Assembly (NCBI GenBank): GCA_903857665.1
Contig: CAIOFV010000150.1
Location: 1-35,525, forward strand
Direction: 5' to 3'
Source: an uncultured Myxococcales bacterium
Lineage (GTDB): Bacteria > Myxococcota_A > UBA9042 > DTJE01
Length of the DNA stretch: 35,525 bases
The number at the start of each line of letters is the position of its first letter. Position 1 is the stretch's first letter. Below the pieces are notes generated by a model. The model was given only the letters and a program-made list of their open reading frames with translations. It was not told where the DNA came from and did not search any database. A program made the translations under genes and the position numbers. Positions 22,698 through 33,208 of the stretch are shown here, one piece after another.

Positions 22698-24404
22698 CTA
22701 GGCCACGCCCGCGCCCCAGGCCAGGCGGAAGCCCCTGCCGGTCAGCACCGACGGGTCCACCACAGGCGGATCCCGGTCCGGCGGGACCACGCGCATGGTG
22801 CAGCCCTCCAGCACGTCGCGCTGGATGTCGATGCCGGGCATCACGCGCACCAGTTCCATACCCCGCTCCGTCAGGCGGAACACACCCACGTTGGTGACGT
22901 AGAACACGTTCTTGCCGGCGGCCAGCGCCCTCCGGCCGTTGAACGTCACCTCGTCCACGTGCTCGACGAACTTGGGCCGGCCTTTTTCGGAGATCACCAT
23001 CGCGCCGCCCTTCACCGCCATCCGGCCGCCCGTCTGCCAGGACCCCACGAACACGATGTTGCGCGCCGACGCGGTCAGGTCCGGCAGGCCGCCCGGGCCC
23101 ACGTAGTCCAGCGCCCGCGGACCCCGCTTGGACACGTTGACGTTGCCGTCCGAGTCCACCTGCAGGATGCCCAGGATCGTGGTGTCCAGCGACTCGTAGG
23201 CCTGGTGGAACACCTCGCCGCTGGTGACCATCTTCGTCGGGCACACGGCCGCGCCGAAGAACACGCCCGGCGCGGGGAGCCCGCCCAGCACGCCCGTCTC
23301 GCTCATGAACGTCACGTCGTCCGTCAGGCCCGCCTCGACCACGACGCGACAGACCTCCTCCGGCAGGCCCACGCCGATGTTGACGAGGGCCTTCGGCTGC
23401 GACGCGGACGTGAACACCGTGGCGCCGAGCCGCGCCAGGGCGTCCTCGACCGGCCCGCGCGTCGGCGTGATCCGCGCCGTGTGGTTCATGAACTTGAGCA
23501 TCGCGATGGCCTCCACCGCGGGCATGTCCGACTGCAGAGTGAACATCGGCCACCAGGTGCGCATCGGCACGGAACCGGTCTGCTCGTTGTGCGGATTCAC
23601 GACGATGGCGTCCACGTCCGACGCGGGCACGTAGATCCGCGCGGGATCCGACGGGATCACCTTGCACACGGCCGCCATCACCTTGCCGCCATTGGCCTTC
23701 GTGGCCCGGACCGACGCCCGGATCTCGGTCAGCGTGGAGGCGTTGTCCACGTACAGGTTGCCGTCCTCGTCGGCGTAGGAAGCCACGAAGAAGGCCCACT
23801 GGATCCTCGGCAAGCGGAAGCGCAGCGCGTCACCTTCTGCCGTGATCAGCGATTCCGTGCCCGAGCCGCACACGATCGACCCCGTGCCGCACCGCGGGTC
23901 CAGGAAGGTGCCCACCGCCGTGGTGCTGACGACCGAATCCTCGCCCCGCGCCTGGGCCTCCAGCAGGAACGCCTGCTGGCCCTGCGGCATCGTATGCAGT
24001 TCGCAATGGCCCGCGTCGGTCAGGCGCAGCAGCGCCTTCTTGGTTTCCAGGTGCCCGCCGATGTGCCGCTTCAACAGGCCAGGGAGGCAGATCTCCTCCA
24101 GCGTGCCCGGCACCTTGCCACGCCCCCCCTGGGCCCCGACGGTGATCCACGTCAGGCCCTTCGGATGCCCGGTCCTCAGGAAGCGATCGCGGATCGCCCA
24201 GAAGAAGATCGAGCACCGGCCGTTGCCCGCCATGCCGCTGCTGAAGCAGACGGCATCGTCGGGCAGCAGGGCCACCGCGTGCCGGGCCGACAGGAACTTC
24301 GGGTTCTTGAGGCCGGCCGGCCGGTGGTCAAGGTCGTGGCGCGCCCACGTCAGGCGCCATTTCACGAAGTGTCCCAGCAGCCGGGCCTTCGTCCAGACGT
24401 TCAC
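22698..24404 (-). CDS. Acyl-CoA:carboxylate CoA-transferase (YdiF/3-oxoacid type)
   Basis: A protein of 568 residues with both halves of a class I CoA-transferase fused in one chain. The N-terminal half has LLPDDAVCFSSGMAGNGRC and the Gly-rich VGAQGGRGKVPG; the C-terminal half has VNIGVGLPEEV and the SETGVLGG segment with the likely catalytic Glu 369 that forms the glutamyl-CoA intermediate. The enzyme would move CoA between short- or medium-chain acyl-CoA and a free acid such as acetate. Start is GTG 24404 with AGGAGGG 5 bases upstream. It is a single-gene unit divergent from the DUF2147 gene. It might supply CoA-activated substrates to the nearby acyl-chain operon, but nothing in the sequence ties the two. 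Confidence 0.88.
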   Translation of the reverse strand: MNVWTKARLLGHFVKWRLTWARHDLDHRPAGLKNPKFLSARHAVALLPDDAVCFSSGMAGNGRCSIFFWAIRDRFLRTGHPKGLTWITVGAQGGRGKVPGTLEEICLPGLLKRHIGGHLETKKALLRLTDAGHCELHTMPQGQQAFLLEAQARGEDSVVSTTAVGTFLDPRCGTGSIVCGSGTESLITAEGDALRFRLPRIQWAFFVASYADEDGNLYVDNASTLTEIRASVRATKANGGKVMAAVCKVIPSDPARIYVPASDVDAIVVNPHNEQTGSVPMRTWWPMFTLQSDMPAVEAIAMLKFMNHTARITPTRGPVEDALARLGATVFTSASQPKALVNIGVGLPEEVCRVVVEAGLTDDVTFMSETGVLGGLPAPGVFFGAAVCPTKMVTSGEVFHQAYESLDTTILGILQVDSDGNVNVSKRGPRALDYVGPGGLPDLTASARNIVFVGSWQTGGRMAVKGGAMVISEKGRPKFVEHVDEVTFNGRRALAAGKNVFYVTNVGVFRLTERGMELVRVMPGIDIQRDVLEGCTMRVVPPDRDPPVVDPSVLTGRGFRLAWGAGVA

Positions 24405-24461
24405 CGGAACCCTCCTGGCTCGAGCCGGGTCGATTCTCGCACGAAAGGGGCTGGAAGGCGG

Positions 24462-24491
24462 TTGCCGACATTCCGCCGCGTGCGGTATTCT
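24462..24491 (+). promoter_or_regulatory. Sigma-70-type promoter for the DUF2147 gene
   Basis: TTGCCG (24462-24467), an 18-base spacer and TATTCT (24486-24491). Leader about 24 bases. Confidence 0.6.
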
Positions 24492-24521
24492 TCCTGCCAT
24501 CGAATCCCCTGGAGGTTGCCG

Positions 24522-24977
24522 ATGACCCGCACGCTTTCCGCCCTGGCCGCCGTCGCGGCCGTGCTGGCCCTGGCTCCGGTCGCTCGCGCCCAGGACGTGA
24601 CCCCGGTCGGACGGTGGGTCACCGTGGACGACAACACCGGCAAGGACCGGTCCATCGTCACCATCACGGAACGGGACGGCAAGATTTTCGGGCACATCGA
24701 AAAGTTGATCCTCGAACCCAGCGAGGACCCGAATCCCAAGTGCGACAAGTGCCCGGACGAAAAGAAGGACCAGCCGGTCATCGGCCTCGAGATCCTCTGG
24801 AACCTGAAGAAGGACGGCGAGGAATGGTCGGGCGGCAAGATCCTCGACCCGGACAACGGCAAATCCTACAAGTGCTGGATCCAGGTCATCGACGAGGGCC
24901 GCCGCCTGAAGGTCCGCGGGTACATCGGGATTTCGCTGCTGGGCCGCACGCAGTACTGGAAGAAGGCGAAGGACTGA
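24522..24977 (+). CDS. Exported DUF2147 domain protein
   Basis: A protein of 151 residues. A Sec signal peptide ends at ARA just before QDVTPVG (about residue 23). The mature part is a single DUF2147 domain: VGRWVTVDDNTGKDRSIVTI, then DGKIFGHIEKL, the Cys pair CDKC, and the closing YIGISLLGRTQYWKK. This family is periplasmic and of unknown function; it often makes a small beta-barrel-like fold. Start is ATG 24522 with GGAGG 6 bases upstream. Length is normal for the family. Confidence 0.92.
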   Translation: MTRTLSALAAVAAVLALAPVARAQDVTPVGRWVTVDDNTGKDRSIVTITERDGKIFGHIEKLILEPSEDPNPKCDKCPDEKKDQPVIGLEILWNLKKDGEEWSGGKILDPDNGKSYKCWIQVIDEGRRLKVRGYIGISLLGRTQYWKKAKD

Positions 24978-25007
24978 TCGTCGGGCTTCCCACGGTCCGG
25001 CGCGGGA

Positions 25008-25163
25008 TCACTTCTGCCGGTTGTTGATCACCAGCGCGCCGATGACCCCCGGCACCCATCCCGCCAGCGTCAGCAGCGTCACCAGCACGATCGAGCCGCA
25101 CCCGTAATCGATCACGGCCAACGGCGGCAGCAGGATGCAAAGGAACGCGCGTCCACAACCCAT
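25008..25163 (-). CDS. YqaE/Pmp3 family small membrane protein
   Basis: A protein of 51 residues translated from ATG 25163 to TGA. Its sequence follows the Pmp3/YqaE pattern: a short Cys-containing start ([10 protein letters not shown]), [13 protein letters not shown], a second hydrophobic segment and [12 protein letters not shown], giving two membrane helices. The family is found from bacteria to plants and is tied to membrane-potential or salt-stress responses in some organisms. GGAGG lies 5 bases upstream. It is divergent from the lipoprotein gene at 25266. Confidence 0.9.
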   Translation of the reverse strand: MGCGRAFLCILLPPLAVIDYGCGSIVLVTLLTLAGWVPGVIGALVINNRQK

Positions 25164-25233
25164 GCCGGCCTCCGGGGTTCGAGGACACGAATGGTACCAC
25201 GACCCGGCGATGGCGGCCCGGCGCCGGCCCGGC

Positions 25234-25239
25234 TACAAT
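25234..25239 (+). promoter_or_regulatory. Candidate -10 (TACAAT) for the thrombospondin-3 lipoprotein gene
   Basis: GGCTACAATCC lies 26 bases before ATG 25266. No clear -35. Confidence 0.4.
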
Positions 25240-25265
25240 CCCCGGGACACGCCCCGGAGACGACC

Positions 25266-26414
25266 ATGTCCCGAGCCTCCCTGGCCGCCGCAGCCTTCGC
25301 GATCGCGGCCGCCTTCCTAGCGGACGCCTGCGGTGGCGCAGCCGGCAGCGGGGTGACGCCGGACGCGGTGGTGATCGTCCCCCGCGACACGCTGGACGCC
25401 TGGCACCCGGGGGACACGGGGAAGGACGACGCGACGCTCGCCGACGCACCGGCCGCCGACGGCGTCTCCCCCGATGCCCCCGCCGACGATGTCGCGGAAA
25501 CCGACGCCGAACCGGACACCCCGGAAGCACCCCCGGACTACGACAAGGACGGCGTCCCGGACAACATCGACAACTGCCCGACCATCTTCAACCCGGGCCA
25601 GGAAGATGCCGACAAGGATGGCCTGGGCGATGCCTGCGACCCCGACGACCGGGACCACGACGGCGTCCCGGACTATGCCGACGAGGCGCCGGACGACCCG
25701 CTCTGGCCGGGCAAGGTGACCCAGATGGGCCTCATCTATGCCCACACCGCCACCACCCTGTACACGTGGAGCGTCGGGGATCCGCAGGCGACAAAGGTCG
25801 CCGATTTCACCTGGCCCTCGGACGGTGGCGACCACCAGATGACCGACCTGGCCATCGATCGCGACGGCCTGATGTACGGCATTTCGTTCGATCACCTGTA
25901 CCGCGTGTCGGCGACCAGCGCGAAGACCCGCGCCATCGGCAGCCTCGGGGAACAGTACAACGGCCTGACCGTGATCGAACGGGGCAAGATCGACGCGAAC
26001 GCGGAAACGCTGGTCGCCATCTCCAACTCGGGCGAGTGGGTGCGCGTCTGGCTGAAGAACGGGGCCGCCACCTTCCAGAAACTGGGTTCCTACGGCGGCT
26101 ATTCGTCGGCCGGCGACGCCTTCTGCATCGAGCAGAAGGGCACCTGGGCCGCGGTGCTGGACGACTCCGGGTCGTCCGGCACGCTGCTGGTCGAGGTGGA
26201 CCCCTCGAACGGCAGCGTCAAGAGCGTGCTGGGCCCCGCCCTGAACGCCAACAGCGTGTACGGCCTGGCGGGCGTCGGAGGCGTGATCTACGCGTTCGAT
26301 TCGTCGGGCATGATCCTGGCCTTCGACGTGGCCACGAAGCAGGCGACCGTCGCCGTCGCAGCCGCGAAAGGCCAGCCCTGGTGGGGCGCCGCGGTATCGA
26401 CGCGCGGCAAGTGA
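25266..26414 (+). CDS. Lipoprotein with thrombospondin type 3 calcium repeats
   Basis: A protein of 382 residues. The signal sequence ends in FLADAC with lipobox Cys near residue 22. A low-complexity Asp/Ala/Pro linker follows, then calcium-binding thrombospondin type 3 repeats at about 90-140 ([37 protein letters not shown]). The C-terminal 240 residues have six or so beta-rich repeats with [12 protein letters not shown] and [13 protein letters not shown], like a beta-propeller. Such proteins are usually anchored at the cell surface and use calcium for rigidity. No catalytic motif. GGAG lies 7 bases before ATG. Confidence 0.88.
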   Translation: MSRASLAAAAFAIAAAFLADACGGAAGSGVTPDAVVIVPRDTLDAWHPGDTGKDDATLADAPAADGVSPDAPADDVAETDAEPDTPEAPPDYDKDGVPDNIDNCPTIFNPGQEDADKDGLGDACDPDDRDHDGVPDYADEAPDDPLWPGKVTQMGLIYAHTATTLYTWSVGDPQATKVADFTWPSDGGDHQMTDLAIDRDGLMYGISFDHLYRVSATSAKTRAIGSLGEQYNGLTVIERGKIDANAETLVAISNSGEWVRVWLKNGAATFQKLGSYGGYSSAGDAFCIEQKGTWAAVLDDSGSSGTLLVEVDPSNGSVKSVLGPALNANSVYGLAGVGGVIYAFDSSGMILAFDVATKQATVAVAAAKGQPWWGAAVSTRGK

Positions 26415-26455
26415 CGGCGCGAGCGGGCAGCAACGCGTCGGGCATCGAACCCGCC

Positions 26456-26484
26456 TTGCCAGCGGGCGCCCGACGTGGTTCAAT
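26456..26484 (+). promoter_or_regulatory. Sigma-70-type promoter for the lipid-kinase-like gene
   Basis: TTGCCA (26456-26461), a 17-base spacer and TTCAAT (26479-26484); leader of about 75 bases before ATG 26566. Confidence 0.5.
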
Positions 26485-26565
26485 CCGAGCCGCGGAAGGG
26501 GACCCTTCGGCGGATTGCACAATTGCCGGCGCCCCCCCGGGACGCAGACGGGACGGAATCGACGG

Positions 26566-27564
26566 ATGGACGCGATGGTCGCCACGGACCCCAGTCTCCG
26601 GGAAGCCCTCTTCCAGTTCGCCAAGGATCTGGAAGCCCTCGCGATGCAGGCCCACCGCCCGCGCCTCAGGGACGTGGAGTGGCGCCTGCACTTCGCCTCC
26701 GCATGCGACGAACTGTCGGTCCGGGCCCAGGCCGTTCGCCAGAGCCTTACGGAACGCTACGAGGCGCTGGGACCGGCGCTGGAAGAAACGATCGGCTGCC
26801 TGATGGCCTATTCCGCGGAACTGGCCGACGGCGCCACGGTGGCACGCCTGCGGGCGAAGGCCCAGACGATGTCCGAAACCTACGAGGAACTGCGCCGCCG
26901 CCTGAAGCGCGTATCGGGCACCCGCTCGTTCATCCGTTCGCCGCGCCTGGAACGCATGAAGCCCGTCAACTACCGCCGCAACCTGTTTCACGTCCTGACG
27001 GGCCTGGGAGGCGCGGGCGTCTATGAATTCCTGCTGACGCAGAGCCAGGCGGTCGGGATCCTGGGGGTCCTGCTGTCGCTTGCGGTCACCTTCGAGGTCA
27101 GCCGGCGCATCTGGCCGGCGTGGAACCGCATCCTCATCCGGTACCTGTTCCGGGACGTCGTGCGCCCGTGGGAAAAGAAGCGGCCGAACTCCGCGTCGTG
27201 GTACACCCTGGCGCTGCTGATCATCACCGCGTTGACACCCAAGCTGGCGGCCGAGATCGGCGTCCTGTGCCTGGCCTTCGGCGACCCGGCGGCCAGCATC
27301 ATCGGACGCAAGTGGGGCGCTCTGAAGCTGTATCGCCGCAAGAGCGTGGTCGGAACGCTGGCCTTCGTGGCGGCAGCGACCCTCGTGACCATCGGGCTGG
27401 CCCTGGCGAAGTCCGCGCCCCTGTCCCCGCTGGCCCTGGTGGGCATGGCGGTGACCGTCGCCTGCGCCGCGGCCGCCGCCGAACTGTTCAGCGACGTCGT
27501 GGATGACAACGCCACCGTGCCGATCACCGCCGCCTGCATCGCCACCCTCTGGCTGGGTGCCTGA
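26566..27564 (+). CDS. Dolichol/phytol-kinase-like membrane protein with helical N-terminal domain
   Basis: A protein of 332 residues. Residues 1-125 are charged and helical, possibly a coiled coil, with no counterpart I recognise. Residues about 140-332 carry five to six membrane segments and the signature of CTP-dependent polyprenol/phytol/diacylglycerol kinases (related to phosphatidate cytidylyltransferase): GDPAASIIGRKWG near 238 and YRRKSVVGTLAF near 257. The family phosphorylates a membrane lipid alcohol at the inner membrane. Start is ATG 26566 (ATG 26575 also possible), with a loose GGA-type ribosome site. Lipid substrate unknown. Confidence 0.78.
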   Translation: MDAMVATDPSLREALFQFAKDLEALAMQAHRPRLRDVEWRLHFASACDELSVRAQAVRQSLTERYEALGPALEETIGCLMAYSAELADGATVARLRAKAQTMSETYEELRRRLKRVSGTRSFIRSPRLERMKPVNYRRNLFHVLTGLGGAGVYEFLLTQSQAVGILGVLLSLAVTFEVSRRIWPAWNRILIRYLFRDVVRPWEKKRPNSASWYTLALLIITALTPKLAAEIGVLCLAFGDPAASIIGRKWGALKLYRRKSVVGTLAFVAAATLVTIGLALAKSAPLSPLALVGMAVTVACAAAAAELFSDVVDDNATVPITAACIATLWLGA

Positions 27565-27599
27565 ACCCCCTCTCCGCGCGCGAATGCCGGAGGCCACAC

Positions 27600-27627
27600 T
27601 TGATCCGCGGCCGTTTCGGACTATGCT
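27600..27627 (+). promoter_or_regulatory. Sigma-70-type promoter for the kinase gene
   Basis: TTGATC (27600-27605), a 16-base spacer and TATGCT (27622-27627). Its position excludes any kinase start before about 27634. Confidence 0.5.
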
Positions 27628-27689
27628 CACCCTCGAATCGCAGCAGGGCCCGGATCGTGGAGAACGCAGGCAACGGCAGCGGAAGCCCG

Positions 27690-29462
27690 ATGGAAGGACG
27701 GGTGCTCGACGACCGGTTCCTGCTCAAGTCCGTGCTGGGCGTGGGCGGCATGGGCACCGTGTTCCGCGCCGAGCAGTTCAGCATGCATCGCGACGTGGCC
27801 GTGAAGGTCCTTCGCGCCGACGTGGATCAGGACGACCTCGCGGTGCGCCGCTTCCTGACCGAGGCCCGGGCGGCCAGCCGCCTCAAGAGTCCCCACACCG
27901 TCACGGTCTTCGATTTCGGTCGCACCGCGGACGGCATCCTGTTCATCGCCATGGAGTTGATGGAGGGGCGGACGCTGGCACAGGTGCTGGAGGCCGAGGG
28001 GAAGCCGTTCGGCCTGGTCCGCTCCACGCGGCTGATCAACCAGGTTCTGGACTCGATGGAGGAGGCCCACGGCTTCGGGATCCTGCATCGCGATCTGAAG
28101 CCCGACAACGTCTTCCTGCTGGAGGGCGCCGGGTCCAGGGACTTCGTCAAGGTGCTGGACTTCGGCGTGGCCAAGATGGTCGGCGAGCCGAAGATGGGTG
28201 CGACGATCTCCGGCCTGTCCTTCGGGACGCCCGTCTACATGAGCCCCGAGCAGATGATGGGCCGGGACGTGGGCCCGTGGACCGACCTGTACGCGGTGGC
28301 GACCATGCTGTTCGAACTGATCGCGGGCCAGCCTCCTCTGGACGGGTTGACTGCCGTGGAATTCGCGATCCGGAAGAACAAGGGGCGCCTGCCCACCTTG
28401 CGGGAGGTGAACCGCGACGCCGAGGCGTTCGACGAACTGGACACCTTCCTGGCCCGGGCCCTGGCACCGAAGCCCGAGGACCGGCCGTTCGACGTGGAGA
28501 CCTTCCGCGAGGAACTGAACCGGGCGGTACGCAACGGGACCACCGGGCCCAGGCCGGACCCGGTCCTGTGGCGTGGCGAGCCCCTCCAGGCCGGCGATAC
28601 GCAGCCCTCCCCGATCCCGACGATGCCCGAATCGATAGTGGCCGCCACGGCCGAAGTGGACGCCACGGCCGACGACGATGCGGAGTTCCCGGTCGAGCAG
28701 GACGTGCCGACCGAATCGGGTGTGCCGGAACCGGTGATGGACGAAGAACCGAAGCCCGACACGAAGCCCCCGACGACCGAGACGGTCGAACTGTTCATCT
28801 CCTCCCTCCTGCCGCCGGAGGCGCGGCACGAAGCGGCCGTCGTGGAGCCACCGCCGGAGCCGCCACCGGAAGCGCGGAGCGAAGCGGCCGTCGTGGAGCC
28901 GCCACCGGGACCCGCCGTCGTGGAGCCGTGGCTGGACTCTCGGCCGGAGCCGGCCGCCCAGCCCGCCCTGCCGCCCCGCCGCATCCTGCCGCATCGTCCG
29001 AAGCGCACCTCCCAGGCGTCCGAGCGTCGCTCGCGCCCCCGGAAGCCCCGGCTGTCCGTGGTGGTCTGCCTGGCGGACGGGATCCGCCGCCGGGCCCTCG
29101 TGGCCGACGTCAGCGAGGCAGGCGCGTTCGTCCACTCCCAGTGGCTGCCGGCGGTCGGCCAGGCCCTCAGCATGCTCTATGTCGATCCCGAGGAAGCGGC
29201 AGGCCCGGCCATCGTGCTGATATCCGAGGTGGTCCGGCGGATCGAAGCCCCCGGCGCGCCAGGCGAGGTGCGCGGGTTTTCCGTGCGCTGGCGATACCTG
29301 CGGACCCAGGGGCGGTTGGCACGGCTGCTGGCGTTCTACCAGGAATTCTTCGGGACCGACCTGCCGACGATCCAGCCTCCTACCGCCGACTCCCCCGTCT
29401 GGGAATTCCGCTTCGCCGAACGCCAGTTGCATCGCGACGTGGACCTGCCCTCCCCCACCTGA
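27690..29462 (+). CDS. Ser/Thr protein kinase with C-terminal PilZ-like domain
   Basis: A protein of 590 residues from ATG 27690; GTG 27657 (AGGG 8 bases upstream) is an equally possible start. Residues about 8-275 are a complete Hanks-type kinase: GVGGMGTVF glycine loop, Lys 39 in VAVKVL, HRDLKPDN with catalytic Asp 135, DFG at 157-159 and SPEQ in the activation region. A long acidic and Pro-rich linker with direct repeats follows. Residues about 450-565 resemble a PilZ domain: an RxxxR motif in RRSRPRK and DVSEAG, matching the (D/N)xSxxG signature that binds cyclic di-GMP. No membrane helix is present, so it is cytoplasmic. The layout suggests a kinase whose activity or location answers to cyclic di-GMP. 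Confidence 0.9.
   Translation: MEGRVLDDRFLLKSVLGVGGMGTVFRAEQFSMHRDVAVKVLRADVDQDDLAVRRFLTEARAASRLKSPHTVTVFDFGRTADGILFIAMELMEGRTLAQVLEAEGKPFGLVRSTRLINQVLDSMEEAHGFGILHRDLKPDNVFLLEGAGSRDFVKVLDFGVAKMVGEPKMGATISGLSFGTPVYMSPEQMMGRDVGPWTDLYAVATMLFELIAGQPPLDGLTAVEFAIRKNKGRLPTLREVNRDAEAFDELDTFLARALAPKPEDRPFDVETFREELNRAVRNGTTGPRPDPVLWRGEPLQAGDTQPSPIPTMPESIVAATAEVDATADDDAEFPVEQDVPTESGVPEPVMDEEPKPDTKPPTTETVELFISSLLPPEARHEAAVVEPPPEPPPEARSEAAVVEPPPGPAVVEPWLDSRPEPAAQPALPPRRILPHRPKRTSQASERRSRPRKPRLSVVVCLADGIRRRALVADVSEAGAFVHSQWLPAVGQALSMLYVDPEEAAGPAIVLISEVVRRIEAPGAPGEVRGFSVRWRYLRTQGRLARLLAFYQEFFGTDLPTIQPPTADSPVWEFRFAERQLHRDVDLPSPT
28815..28927 (+). repeat. 51-base direct repeat in the kinase linker
   Basis: gaagcggccgtcgtggagcc occurs at 28830-28849 and 28881-28900, and a partial copy (gccgtcgtggagcc) follows at 28914-28927. 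It encodes EAAVVEPPPEP-like peptides, a flexible spacer. Confidence 0.75.
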
Positions 29463-29481
29463 CGCGATCCCAATCCGCCCT

Positions 29482-29511
29482 TGACGGCCGATCCCCCGTG
29501 GCGATACGGTG
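29482..29511 (+). promoter_or_regulatory. Sigma-70-type promoter for the OmpA-family gene
   Basis: TTGACG (29482-29487), an 18-base spacer and TACGGT (29506-29511), about 20 bases before ATG 29531. Confidence 0.5.
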
Positions 29512-29530
29512 GCGCCGACGGAGGGAAGCC

Positions 29531-30601
29531 ATGCGAACGCCTGCAGTCACCGGAGCCGCCCGGGCACCGAGCCGGAGTCGACTGGGACTGATCTGTGTCG
29601 TGCCCATCCTCCTGGCAGCGACGGTGCCGGCTTTCGCGGCCGACGACGCGGGCGCCCTCGAGGTGACGGTGCGTTACCGGTCCACCGGAGGCGCGGACAT
29701 GCCCGGCATCACCCTGACCGCGTCGAAGGCCGTCACGGGCATCCGCGCCGAGGTCGAGCGCATCGACGGCGCGACCACCGTGTTCAAGGTCGGGGCGATG
29801 AAGCCGGGCGAGCGACGCAACCTGTCGGTCAGCCAGGAGCCGGGCCGGGCCTACTACCGGGCGGTCGTCACGTACGCGGGCCAGAAGCAGCCGTCGGAGG
29901 TCGCCTGGTCCTCGGCGGTGGCGCAGCCGTTCGAGCTCGACGTCAAGGGCGATGACGTGGACCTGCTGGCGGGCCACATCGGCATGGCGGCCACCGGCAA
30001 GGTCAAGCGGCTGCAACTGCGCCTGACCGGCGAGGACGGCGCGACGCTGTTCGACCGCTCGCTGCGCATGGACCTGCCCTCGGGCCGCCCGGAGTCGCTG
30101 GACTTCCCGCCGCCGACAGCCCGGGTCCTGAAGGTCGAAATCGCCGCGTACGACGAAAACGACTTCGTGAAGAGCGTCGAGTTCACGCCCATCGTCGTCG
30201 AGGTCCCGCACGACGAGGTCAATTTCGAAAACAACAAGTCGGACATCCTGCCCGCCGAGGAACCCAAGCTGGACAGGGCCCTTGCGGGGATCCAGGACGC
30301 GCTGGACAAGCTGGGGAAGCAGGTTCGGCTGCGCCTGTACGTAGGCGGCTACACCGACACCGTGGGCGACAAGGCCCACAACCAGGCCCTCAGCGAGGCG
30401 CGCGCCGGCTCGCTGGCCTCCTGGCTCCGCGCGCACGGCCTGAAGGTCGGCGTGTGTTCGCAGGGGTTCGGCGAGGACGTGCTCGCGGTCCAGACGCCCG
30501 ACGAAACGCCCGAACCGAAGAACCGTCGGTCGGTGTTCGTGCTGGCGGGGCAGTCCCCCAGCATGAACGCGTTCCCGCGGGGCAACTGGAAGTGCAACTA
30601 G
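29531..30601 (+). CDS. Exported OmpA-family protein
   Basis: A protein of 356 residues. A signal peptide with hydrophobic core at about 18-35 ends at AFA-ADD. Residues about 40-220 form beta-rich repeats without a known domain. Residues about 235-345 are an OmpA-like peptidoglycan-binding domain: VNFENNKSDILPAEEPKLD, YVGGYTDTVGDKAHNQALSE with the Asp, and EARAGSLASWLRAHGL followed by GFGEDV and KNRRSVFV with the Arg residues that grip diaminopimelate. It probably ties the envelope to the cell wall. Start is ATG 29531 with GAGGGAAG 3 bases upstream. No beta-barrel is evident, so it is more likely periplasmic than an outer-membrane porin. Confidence 0.9.
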   Translation: MRTPAVTGAARAPSRSRLGLICVVPILLAATVPAFAADDAGALEVTVRYRSTGGADMPGITLTASKAVTGIRAEVERIDGATTVFKVGAMKPGERRNLSVSQEPGRAYYRAVVTYAGQKQPSEVAWSSAVAQPFELDVKGDDVDLLAGHIGMAATGKVKRLQLRLTGEDGATLFDRSLRMDLPSGRPESLDFPPPTARVLKVEIAAYDENDFVKSVEFTPIVVEVPHDEVNFENNKSDILPAEEPKLDRALAGIQDALDKLGKQVRLRLYVGGYTDTVGDKAHNQALSEARAGSLASWLRAHGLKVGVCSQGFGEDVLAVQTPDETPEPKNRRSVFVLAGQSPSMNAFPRGNWKCN

Positions 30602-30603
30602 GG

Positions 30604-30632
30604 GGGCCCAAGGCAGGTCATTGAGTGGGCCC
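30604..30632. terminator. Possible bidirectional terminator between OmpA-family gene and ettA
   Basis: A 7-bp stem (30604-30610 with 30626-30632) and a 15-base loop in the 39-base gap between two convergent genes. No T tract on either side; weak. Confidence 0.35.
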
Positions 30633-30640
30633 GAGGCGGG

Positions 30641-32320
<1,680 letters not shown>

Positions 32321-32348
32321 AGCGCGGCTCCGTGAAATCCCGGCGGCG

Positions 32349-32377
32349 ATCCTAGGGGCGGACGGAAGAAAGGACAA
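32349..32377 (-). promoter_or_regulatory. Sigma-70-type promoter for ettA
   Basis: On the minus strand TTGTCC (32377-32372), a 17-base spacer and TAGGAT (32354-32349); leader about 20-25 bases before GTG 32320. Confidence 0.6.
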
Positions 32378-32548
32378 GGGACCCGCCACCCCCGCTCGCG
32401 CCCTCCCTTGCTTCCCGGGTCCGGAGTTCCCAGTCTGGAGAGGCGTCGATTGCGCTTGCCCGGGCACGGAGGCGGAGTCGGCGGGCGTGCGATGCAACGT
32501 CCCGACGGATATGGAGTCGATCCGGGCGCACCTGATGTGGAGGGTACC

Positions 32549-33121
32549 GTGAAGAACCCGAAGAACACATGGATCGTTGCCGCGATGGCGGCGCTGGCGC
32601 TGGGGGCCTGCGCGGGGCGGGCCGATGCCGAGGAGTCGAAGGCCGCGCGGATCGAGGCGGGCACGAAGGCCCCCGACTTCAGCACCCCCGCGTCCACTGG
32701 CGGCTCGATCGCCCTGAAGGACCTGAAGGGTCGTGTCGTGGTGCTGTACTTCTACCCGAAGGACGACACGCCCGGCTGCACCGTCGAGGCCAAGGGGTTC
32801 CGGGACTACGCCGCGGAGTTCGCGAAGGCGGGCGCCGTGGTGCTGGGCGTCAGCCGGGACGGCCTGGACAGCCACGCGAAGTTCGCCCGGAAATTCGACC
32901 TGACCTTCGCGCTGCTGGCCGACACCGACGGGAAGATCCACGACGCCTACGGGGCCTGGAAGGAAGGGTCGATCTTCGGCCACAGCGCGCTGGGCGTGGA
33001 TCGGTCCACCTTCGTCATCGACGGCGAGGGCACGGTCCGGAAGGCGTGGAGGTCGGTGAGCCCGGACGGCCACGCCGAGGAGGTGCTGGCGTTCGTGAAG
33101 GGCCTGGCGCTGGCGAAATGA
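32549..33121 (+). CDS. Exported 1-Cys peroxiredoxin (BCP/PrxQ family)
   Basis: A protein of 190 residues. The N-terminus is a signal peptide with a possible lipobox LGAC (Cys 21), followed by GRADA which could also be a signal-peptidase I site. The peroxiredoxin domain has [15 protein letters not shown] with peroxidatic Cys 77. The resolving Cys that BCP carries five residues later is Lys 82 here, so it is probably a 1-Cys enzyme needing an external thiol. It would reduce hydrogen peroxide or lipid hydroperoxides in the periplasm. GTG 32549 has GGAGGG 5 bases upstream. Domain call secure; lipidation uncertain. Confidence 0.9.
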   Translation: MKNPKNTWIVAAMAALALGACAGRADAEESKAARIEAGTKAPDFSTPASTGGSIALKDLKGRVVVLYFYPKDDTPGCTVEAKGFRDYAAEFAKAGAVVLGVSRDGLDSHAKFARKFDLTFALLADTDGKIHDAYGAWKEGSIFGHSALGVDRSTFVIDGEGTVRKAWRSVSPDGHAEEVLAFVKGLALAK

Positions 33122-33167
33122 CGGCCTTCTGCACGGTCCCGGGGCGGGCGCCTCGCGAAAGGGCGGG

Positions 33168-33173
33168 TACAAT
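33168..33173 (+). promoter_or_regulatory. Candidate -10 (TACAAT) for the aminotransferase gene
   Basis: GGGTACAATCGG lies 35 bases before ATG 33209. No clear -35. Confidence 0.4.
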
Positions 33174-33208
33174 CGGCGTCCGGTGATCCCGCCGTTCGGA
33201 GACTGCCG

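Noticed and set aside
27503..30601. Open frame of over 1000 codons on the plus strand spanning the kinase gene and the OmpA-family gene.
   Set aside because: Only its last third (from ATG 29531) has real protein character and a ribosome site. The upstream part is Arg/Pro/Gly-rich out-of-frame translation of the kinase gene.
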